Source of the DNA: Lingula anatina
Lineage: Eukaryota > Brachiopoda > Lingulata > Lingulida > Lingulidae
Length of the DNA: 64,000 nucleotides
Direction: 5' to 3'
Assembly: GCF_001039355.2 (NCBI RefSeq)
Contig: NW_019774069.1
Coordinates: forward strand, 239,005 to 303,004
The first letter of the stretch is position 1. Every line of letters starts with the position of its first letter. Both the position numbers and the translations under genes were made by a program. Shown in pieces: positions 32,137 to 41,006 of the stretch. Under the pieces are notes generated by a model. The model searched no databases. It was not told where the DNA came from and was given only the letters and a program-made list of their open reading frames with translations.

Positions 32137-33732
32137 TTACCCTCCATACTCTGCTCTGCATTTCTGGATACGAGAATACACATCAGAAATCCTAGATTTC
32201 AAAATCTTGATATTTTGTTGTGGTATCTTGGGCAACCATTTTTGCAGATCTGGTTCTTCCAGTAGGAATATGGCGGACAATCGTTCGCTGACATCTCCAT
32301 TTTCGTGAAGATCTTCAATTATCTCTGCAGTAGAGCGGCGGAAAATGCACAGGGAGTTGAGCAATGTTTCGTGAAAATGTGAATATTTATCTAGAAGGCG
32401 ATAGCCATGAAATAGACCGGATTCATTGTCAAAAAATGTTAGTAACCCTGTCCGTGTAGATTTTTCAAGATTATGAGCAGGTCCTTCCATGATATGAGCA
32501 TTCCATTGTCGGTTGAACATATTATTTACAACCCTGTCTAGATTGGCAGTCAAATAATCAAGCACTATTAAGTCCGACCATTGCACAAGTTCTATCAATT
32601 CCGACACTGTCTTGTTTTTTAATACTCCTTTGGTGGGGGTGAGTTTCCTAGATTCTTCTCTAAAATCAGTGGGAATGTATGCTGGTGACAAGTCATTTAT
32701 CCACTGGGAAATGACGAACACTTTGTCTGGATACCAGTGTGAAAGGACAATTTCTTTTAGGACACCCTCCCACTGTTGTTTATTACTGTTAACCATACCC
32801 AAAATGGAGGGCGGTAAATTTTTAATCTTCAGCAGTTTGCTGAGATAATATGAGAATATTTCTCCTTGAATTTGGTCTGTGTTTATTCTGTAACGAATGC
32901 ACGCTTTTGTTGCGTCAATGAAGGTTGCCAGACGATTTTGCATTCTGCCACAGCCTTCTTCCAATTTGACAATTTTAGTATTTCTTGCAAATTTTTTCCA
33001 ATTTTCAATCTCAAGATCATGAAATCTAGGAGTCACTTTCTCCAAACGGTCACTCCAATATATTCCTTTAACGACATCATTAATATTCTCGACAATTACT
33101 CTGTTGGCTAATGTTAATGATATATTATTCAACAAATGACCGTCTATAAGTAAAGGTTTTTCGAGAGATGGTTGGCGGCCATGTGGTTTTACAGGCTTTT
33201 GGTCTTGGGAAGATATGATGACACTTTGTCGGGCGGAATCTACATCCGCAAACACTGGAATGGATTCTTCGCTTTCATAAATCAAATCATCTTGGCGTTT
33301 TTTATGATATGTGTCCGGGTGCACCTCTTCCTTTTTTGCTTCAACTTCCAGGTGGTTGTTTTGAGGGTCCTCCACCAGCCCAGAGGTGTATTTTGGATCA
33401 GCACGGTTTGTTAGACGTGCATTATGACCGCTGTTTTCTTTCCTCTCGTCCATCGGTGCACTATTGGGTGAATTTAACAAGGCTGCGGGTATCTTTCTGC
33501 CTTGCTCGCGAATAAAAGGGATATCGAACGCATTTTCATTCGCTGCACCAACAGTTTTTATGGCCCTCTTGTGGAAGGTGTGAACGCCAGCCATTGCCCC
33601 ATGGGTATTGGCAATCTGAGCTGTGTCACTGTGGGGAAGGGCGACACCCGGCAGCTGGAGTAACAACCCCAGCAGCATACCAAACGTAAATGCAATTCCT
33701 GCCATCAACAGAGTGCTGGATTTCAATGGCAT
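32137..33732 (-). CDS. FJX1: Four-jointed box kinase 1 (FJX1), intronless, 531 aa
   Basis: This is one uninterrupted frame. An N-terminal hydrophobic segment (residues ~6-32, LLMAGIAFTFGMLLGLLLQL) acts as a type II signal anchor. A disordered stalk follows, then the catalytic region: GIYWSDRLEKVTP, CGRMQNRLATFIDATKACIRYR, VLDYLTANLDRVVNNMF (from residue ~390) and LLTFFDNESGLFHGYR (~430-445). These match the four-jointed/FJX1 family, where DYLTAN-x-DR and the FDNE motif supply catalytic and metal-binding acidic residues. Known role: a Golgi kinase that phosphorylates Ser/Thr in cadherin repeats of Fat and Dachsous during secretion, tuning planar cell polarity and Hippo signalling. Being intronless matches vertebrate and fly orthologues. 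Catalytic residues look intact. The large non-coding spaces on both sides fit a developmentally regulated gene. Confidence 0.96.
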   Translation of the reverse strand: MPLKSSTLLMAGIAFTFGMLLGLLLQLPGVALPHSDTAQIANTHGAMAGVHTFHKRAIKTVGAANENAFDIPFIREQGRKIPAALLNSPNSAPMDERKENSGHNARLTNRADPKYTSGLVEDPQNNHLEVEAKKEEVHPDTYHKKRQDDLIYESEESIPVFADVDSARQSVIISSQDQKPVKPHGRQPSLEKPLLIDGHLLNNISLTLANRVIVENINDVVKGIYWSDRLEKVTPRFHDLEIENWKKFARNTKIVKLEEGCGRMQNRLATFIDATKACIRYRINTDQIQGEIFSYYLSKLLKIKNLPPSILGMVNSNKQQWEGVLKEIVLSHWYPDKVFVISQWINDLSPAYIPTDFREESRKLTPTKGVLKNKTVSELIELVQWSDLIVLDYLTANLDRVVNNMFNRQWNAHIMEGPAHNLEKSTRTGLLTFFDNESGLFHGYRLLDKYSHFHETLLNSLCIFRRSTAEIIEDLHENGDVSERLSAIFLLEEPDLQKWLPKIPQQNIKILKSRISDVYSRIQKCRAEYGG

Positions 33733-36108
33733 ATTGTAAATTCACAAGGCCACCGTAGGCTGTTGCAAATGTCTTCTCCTTCAGTTCACACCGCACTGTA
33801 TTTATGAAACATGGTCTTGAGACAGTCAATGTATACCGTATCACGTAGTTTCCATTTCAAGCTAGATTTTGAAGGCACTTATTATGATATGTTTGCAAGC
33901 TTGGTTTGATATATCCACGCTGGAAGCGACAATCTCCTAATAAGGTCGTTGCGATACCTCTTCAATTTGTGTATAACCCGCCAATAATGTACTACCTTTA
34001 AGCTGGATATGCAGTTGAAAATCTAGTGAACAAGTGTGTATCTAGGCGACGTTATTCAGTCCACTTGGTGAGTCCACCGGTATTATGCCTTTGAAACTAC
34101 TGCCTCACAGCTGGGTACTTGAGAGAAAAAGACTGGCTTCGATTTACACACCGATCAAAAAAGCTCGCCATGAATCTGAGCCGCCTATATTTTATAGGTC
34201 CAATTACAAAACGCACATCACCTGTCGACCTCATTAAGGTGTGAGAAGTCCCGATTTCCCACTTGAGTTTGTCAAATAAATATTCTTATAGAGCTTCTGT
34301 CTCCGAGTACACCCACCTGCATTAGAGGTGTAACATTCCAATGTCCCCTCGTTTCAGTTCTTCTATTGATTGTACCGATGTTTTGGTCGTCCACGCTCGG
34401 TCGACTATGATTAAAGGCGTACACCTGTGCCAAAATCGATTGGACGACCCAAAACTAGGGGTAGATAGAAGACTCTCAGTGATTGTAAAACCCGACAGGC
34501 TTGGGGGAGTTTAAAAGATCTGTCCTCCTCGCATCTCTCCAAGTTCTCAATAAGAGGTTCAAACAGTAGGCTACGCACTTTTAATTAAATGTTTTATCGG
34601 AGTGCGCAGGTCTGTTCAGAGTTCCGCCATTCATAGCTTTTCAAGCGTACCTGTAATGAGTTGTTGAAGATTTTCTTACTCGCTAGCTCGACTGAAAGGA
34701 GTTTAGATTAAGAAAACAGGCAGATAGAAGACGGTAGGCCTCCCCGCGATCCTAGCTTATTCAGTCCATTGTCTCGTTGAGCAAATGCAACTTTTGTTAC
34801 GCTTCTTCTGTTGCTCAGACTGGGGGACCTCTCTCCACAACAAAGCCGCTTTAATTTACTAGTCCTGTCTGATAAGCGACCATGCACAGACGAGCGGCCT
34901 TTTATAGGAGCATCGCTACTTGGATTACAGCCTCATCAAAAGGGGAAAACATAAGAACAGATCAGTGACAGATCGAATTTCTAACTTGTATTAACCTAAG
35001 CATAAATAGATATATGATGTTTTATGCGGAGTCAAACAGTATAACAAATAAGCCACAAATGGCAGGAGAAAGTCGTATTTTGAAGTTACAAGTTTATGAA
35101 TCCGATAGTATTGCCCTAAAGTATCCGATTACGGCCTTACTCCAATGTTTGTTACAATTTGTACACAGCACACAAAGGTAACTCCTCGGTATGTGTGTTT
35201 TGTACATAGCAGACTAGAAAAGATTAAATCTCACCTTTTAGCTTGAAAAAACACTGACGTACTGAATAGGAATGCACCGGCACTCTGCTCTAAGTAGAGG
35301 GGAAGAGGAGTGGACGACACGGGAGATAAGGAAAAAGGCGTACGACAAATTATAGTGTCGAGACAAGTTTATGAAAGCTTCGTGGTTGGTTGGACCTCGT
35401 TGACACAGCAGTGGCTCTCACCTCAGGGAAGTTAGTGACGCGAAGAAAAATAAGTGCGGTCTTCCCTAAAATTCAATTAGGATACAATTAGCAGTCATCA
35501 AGAAACAATTTTACATATCTAAACAAAGATCAAATTTACGCACCCACGGCTAAAAAGATATATTTGAAACCGAGATAAAATTGCCGATAATGGAGAGTTT
35601 GACAAATTAGACCTAACGGGTTTACGCTATTTCCTTCCAACGGGGATTTATAACATAACCTCTGTGTTAGGTTTTCTTTTTTTCTTTACAGAACAAGCTG
35701 TATTTTCTTTTTAACTCACAACCAAGAACATATAAATAAATTGTGCTGCCTTGACATGTTTAATGGGATTGCGGCAATATCGAAAAGTAGTCAAATTTTG
35801 AAATTGGTAAAAATCCGACGAAATTTATATTTCATTCAAGAAAACGCGTTTGATTAGTTTTTAATGAATAGAACATTTTGACATTGAGCAAGTAGGAAAA
35901 GGTGGTCGGCAAAATCGGGAATATTTTGCGCCTATTATTCGTCTTTTTATTTTATCTAACTTGCGTCTTTGATCGTTTTCAAAGTCTAAACTGCGCCCAA
36001 AATTATGGTCTAAAATTATTATACATATTAAAATATTCCATTATAAAGTTACTGTTTTGATATCAAAGTTTCACGACCAAACATACTAATATCTAAATAT
36101 CTACATAT
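33733..36108. other. FJX1 5' flank and promoter region
   Basis: No coding sequence is recognised. The part nearest 33733 must contain the FJX1 5' UTR and promoter. I cannot place the start site. Confidence 0.5.
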
Positions 36109-38338
36109 TAATATCTAAAAATTATAAAAACTAAAAAAAAAGCATGCACTTTCAAATTGATTCCGGTGTTTGACAGTCTCTAGAGTTAACAAAATGTGCA
36201 AGGCAGAACCGACAGATAATATACAATGATGTTATCAGGATTAAAAAATAATTTATACCGATCTTGCACCTTGTGGCTTTCCGTAATCGGAACTATGGCG
36301 TGTGAAAATGAATTAAAGTCTGGGAAGAAAGTCTGCTATAACTTGTTTTTTAACCTCGCGACTTTGATCAGGAACAGAGATAGGGATGTGCAATAACATC
36401 TGAATGCGTGTGAATGACTGCATACAACAACTGCGCAACTCCCTGTAAATTTACATAACTGTTATTTTATTCCTAAAAATCGCGCCTTTCCCAAAATACG
36501 TGCTTTTCTCTTTCGCTTTGTTTTTACACTTCGATATGTAAACGGATAAACAATCTTAAAACCCGGTAAGATGATGAAAATATCAAAATAAGTGTATATA
36601 ACCAGTCTTGAATCGTGATCTATTTAATGAATGACTGACAAAATGTTTTCCAAAGCGAGCTTTCAGATCAATCTGCATATAAAATGTCGTTCTATAATGT
36701 ATTAACTAATCATCTAAAACAAACCGGGGAATAAAATAAAATAAAAAGGTAAACCAAAAAGGACCTACGTTACGTTGATTTGATTTCATATAGGCCCTGT
36801 GGTCAGACTGCTGCCTCCCCTATCTTATTAGGCCTACACATAAATCATTTGGTACGTTCCAAAATAGAACGTAGGGACTTCAGCCGCATCGACTTGCAAG
36901 ACAATTCCCCACCGCTGTCAAATGGTGTAATTGTTTGCTCAAGTGAAAAATAAGATAGCACATTTTGAAATCACAGAAGTGCCAATTAGGCTTACACTTG
37001 ACATGGACTATAGGCCTATATCATTAAAATAATTACAGTACCCCTTTACTTCTATGTTGAAGAAACCAAAATGACATAGCTGAGGGGCTGTGTGAAAAAT
37101 TATACAACATTATTAGCTGTTGTATAAATTGAGAAATTGCAGGAAGTTAAGGGGTGGGGAATGTCGGTGGTTATTGTTAATTCGCGTGCTACCTACGGGG
37201 TGTTGATTTTCCTACGTTTTCTCTTGGTTTGGTAGATTTGACCATTCAAAGTTGGTAGAGTTAATTATATCAATGGCCCAGCGGTATTTTATTGAAAACA
37301 TACGTCTGGCTGTCTTTCATTTAAAATGTAATTTATAAAGCATTCACAGAAAAGAAACCACAAAACATTTCACAACTTTTTCAACCACATCAACAGGGCC
37401 CATTACTTAGGGACTTCTTTTAATCATTTACTTTTACAACATTCTGCAGCTGGTTTAGCCTAAAGAAAAAACTTACAAACATTATGGCGAACATTTTTCA
37501 TGATTTATGCACCAAAGCTATGGGATAATTTACCTTCTGATATAACAAACAATCGAAACAAATAATAATAACCATATCAAAATATCTTTGAACAGTTGTT
37601 TTAGAGTCCCCGCTGCCTTTCAAATGTTATCCCATGAGTAGTGCCTTTGCTGATCACGTTGCTTCACTATTGCAATCCGCGAGAGGTCTCTGTTATCAAA
37701 ATATCCGGCCACCAGATAAAGGCGGAAGTTAAACCCCGTAGCTGGTCTCTTTCATCCACCATGGGTTTCCAATCGAAGGTACATAAGAAGTCACCCAATA
37801 AAATAAACTTTTACTAGATAACTATAACGGCAAATTTGCATTTGTCCAGCGGATCCCATCAATGATAACATACTTGAAACGATACTCTTAAATAGAATTG
37901 GCCGTTTGGGCATGTTAGGTAAAAGAAAGCTCAGATAAGTTGACTATCTTAAAATCGTATGGAACATTAAAGTACATGTTGAAGTACATTATATACTTTG
38001 GCTGCTTGAACTTCCAATATCTTTAGAAACGGTGACCAGCACAAATGTCCGTAGTCTTATATGATTTAACTGTAGTATTGTGGTCAGTGCTATTTGCCCA
38101 ACATGCTGTACTTAGAGGTGTTCTGAAAACTACAGTTTTTTGATTTGCAGAATATAAGTCACTTAGATCGCATTCACAACGAGTTGAGCCATGGCTTTAC
38201 AAATCCTGGAACTATATATGGTGGACGTACATGAAAGAAAAACCTCCTAATCTTTTAATAGTCTCTCCGCCTCTCACGCCTCCCCATGCATCGTCCCTGC
38301 GGGGGTACAGTCATTTAATCTCGGCTCCATTGGGACGA
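36109..38338. repeat. First copy of a 2.2-kb tandem duplication (assembly haplotype copy)
   Basis: It aligns almost base for base with 38341-40581 (offset about 2,232). The differences are scattered substitutions and a few small indels. The copies meet at a single N at 38339. No gene is seen in either copy. Confidence 0.9.
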
Positions 38339-38340
38339 NC

Positions 38341-40581
38341 TAATATCTAAAAATTATAAAAACTAAAAAAAAAAACATGCACTTTCAAATTGATTCCGGT
38401 GTTTGACGGTCTCTAGAGTGACTAAAATGTGCAAGGCAGAACCGACAGATAATATACAATGATGTTATCAGGATTAAAAAATAATTTATACCGATCTTGC
38501 ACCTTGTGGCTTTCCGTAATCGGAACTATGGCGTGTGAAAATGAATTAAAGTCTGGGAAGAAAGTCTGCTATAACTTGTTTTTTAACCTCGCGACTTTGA
38601 TCAGGAATAGAGATAGCGATGTGCAATAACATCTGAATGCGTGTGAATGACTGCATACAACAACTGCGCAACTCCCTGTAAATTTACATAACTGTTATTT
38701 TATTCCTAAAAATCGCGCCTTTCCCAAAATACGTGCTTTTCTCTTTCGCTTTGTTTTTACACTTCGATATGTAAACGGATAAACAATCTTAAAACCCGGC
38801 AAGATGATGAAAATATCAAAATATATATAAATGTATATAACCAGTCTTGAATCGTGATCTATTTAATGAATGACTGACAAAATGTTTTCCAAAGCGAGCT
38901 TTCTGATCAATCTGCATATAAAATGTCGTTCTATACTGTATTAACTAATCATCTAAAACAAACCGGGGAATAAAATAAAATAAAAAGGTAAACCAAAAAG
39001 GACCTACGTTACGTTGATTTGATTTCATATAGGCCCTGTGGTCAGACTGCTGCCTCCCCTATCTTATTAGGCCTACACATAAATCATTTGGTACGTTCCA
39101 AAATAGAACGTAGGGACTTCAGCCGCATCGACTTGCAAGACAATTCCCCACCTCTGTCAAATGGTGTAATTGTTTGCTCAAGTGAAAAATAAGATAGCAC
39201 ATTTTGAAATCACAGAAGTGCCAATTAGGCTTACACTTGACATGGACTAGGCCTATATCATTAAAATAATTACAGTACCCCTTTACTTCTATGTTGAAGA
39301 AAACAAAATGACATAGCTGTGGGCCTGTGTGAAAAATTATACAACATTATTAGCTGTTGTATAAATTGAGAAATTGCAGGAAGTTAAGGGGTGGGGAATG
39401 TCGGTGGTTATTGTTAATTCGCGTGCTACCTACGGGGTGTTGATTTTCCTACGTTTTCTCTTGGTTTGGTAGATTTGACCATTCAAAGTTGGTAGAGTTA
39501 ATTACATCAATGGCCCAGCGGTATTTTATTATTGAAAACATACGTCTGGCTGTCTTTCATTTAAAATGTAATTTATAAAGCATTCACAGAAAAGAAACCA
39601 CAAAACATTTCACAACTTTTTCAACCACATCAGCAGGGCCCATTACTTAGGGACTTCTTTTAATCATTTACTTTTACAACATTCTGCAGCTGGTTTAGCC
39701 TAAAGAAAAAAACTTACAAACATTATGGCGAACATTTTTCATGATTTATGCACCAAAGCTATGGGGATAATTTACCTTCTGATATAACAAACAATCGAAA
39801 CAAATAATAATAACCATATCAAAATATCTTTGAACAGTTGTTTTAGAGTCCCCGCTGCCTTTCAAATGTTATCCCATGAGTTAGTGCCTTTGCTGATCAC
39901 GTTGCTTCACTAATGCAATCCGCGAGAGGTCTCTGTTATCAAAATATCCGGCCACCAGATAAAGGCGGAAGTTAAACCCCGTAGCTGGCCTTTTTCATCC
40001 ACCATGGGTTTCCAATCGAAGGTACATAAGAAGTCACCCAATAAAATAAACTTTTACTAGATAACTATAACGGCAAATTTGCATTTGTCCAGCGGATCCC
40101 ATCAATGATAACATACTTGAAACGATACTCTTAAATAGTATTGGCCATTTGGGCATGTTAGGTAAAAGAAAGCTCAGATAAGTTGACCATCTTAAAATCG
40201 TATGGAACATTAAAGTACATGTCGAAGTACATTATATACTTTGGCTGCTTGAACTTCCAATATCTTTAGAAATGGTGACCAGCACAAATGTCCGTAGTCT
40301 TATATGATTTAACTGTAGTATTGTGGCCAGTGCTCTTTGCCCAACATGCTGTACTTAAAGGTGTTCTGAAAACTACAGTTTTTTGATTTGCAGAAAATAA
40401 GTCACTTAGATCGCATTCACAACGAGTTGAGCCATGGCTTTACAAATCCTGGAACTATACATGGCAGACGTACATGAAAGAAAAACCTCCTAATCTTTTA
40501 ATAGTCTCTCCGCCTCTCATGCCTCCCCATGCGTCGTCCCTGCGGGGGTACAGTCATTTAATCTTGGCTCCATTGGGACAA
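38341..40581. repeat. Second copy of the 2.2-kb tandem duplication
   Basis: This copy continues through the fold-back element into RPL13A. The first copy stops exactly in the loop of that fold-back, which suggests that assembly failed at the hairpin and the other haplotype was appended. Confidence 0.9.
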
Positions 40582-40708
40582 TACATGGGGAGGTGTGTGA
40601 GAGGGGGAGAGACTATTAAAAGACTAGGCGGTTTTTCTTTCATGTACGTCCGCCATATTTAGTTCCAGGATTTGTAAAGCCATGGCTCAACTCGTTGTGA
40701 ATGTGATC
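40409..40708. repeat. Large fold-back (inverted repeat) element just upstream of RPL13A
   Basis: The left arm 40409-40531 (~123 bp) is a near-perfect reverse complement of the right arm 40584-40708 (~125 bp), with a 52-bp loop. The arms begin GATCGCATTCACAACGAG and end CTCGTTGTGAATGTGATC. Both ends are next to TTA (40406-40408 and 40709-40711), a possible 3-bp target duplication of PIF/Harbinger type. The open frame across the hairpin (40474-40662) is a by-product of the palindrome. Confidence 0.85.
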
Positions 40709-40726
40709 TTATACGATTAAAATATT

Positions 40727-40753
40727 ATGGCGCTAGCACATAAATTGAGTATA
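40727..40753 (+). CDS. RPL13A: Possible first coding exon of RPL13A (tentative)
   Basis: RPL13A needs a short upstream exon ending in phase 0 before 41007. ATG at 40727 followed by eight codons and a GTAGGT donor would fit and would place the first snoRNA within intron 1. The encoded MALAHKLSI is a few residues longer than in most orthologues and has no independent support. The real exon might lie elsewhere upstream. Confidence 0.25.
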
Positions 40754-40802
40754 GTAGGTCTGTGGTAAACCTCTCATAACAGCTATTCAGGTCTTTATTT
40801 TA

Positions 40803-40887
40803 TCAGTGTCTATGATGATTAGACTCTCACCATCTTTCGTTTGAAAATCATGAAACCAAAAACATGCACTACCAACTGAGACACTGA
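40803..40887 (+). ncRNA. SNORD32A/33-like: Box C/D snoRNA, U32/U33-type copy 1 (RPL13A intron 1)
   Basis: An 8-bp terminal stem (TCAGTGTC/GACACTGA) encloses box C ATGATGA (40812), D' TTGA (40841) and D CTGA (40876). The element upstream of D', CACCATCTTTCGT, is the guide of vertebrate U32A, predicted for an A in 28S rRNA (human A1511). The element upstream of D, ATGCACTACCA, matches vertebrate U33 and can pair with UGGUGGUGCAU in 18S rRNA, placing a U (human U1326) at the fifth position. One RNA thus carries guides that human splits between U32 and U33. Confidence 0.93.
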
Positions 40888-41006
40888 GTTTTGTGATCAT
40901 GAAGTTGACAGTTTTAAAAAGAGATAAATATAAAAACTTTGTTATTTCCAGATTTGTTGTACTTATAAAATGGTCATATGATTTATGCCATTCTTTTCTC
41001 TTTTAG

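Noticed and set aside
40474-40662. 62-codon frame in the fold-back element
   Set aside because: It is created by the palindrome and shows no family resemblance.
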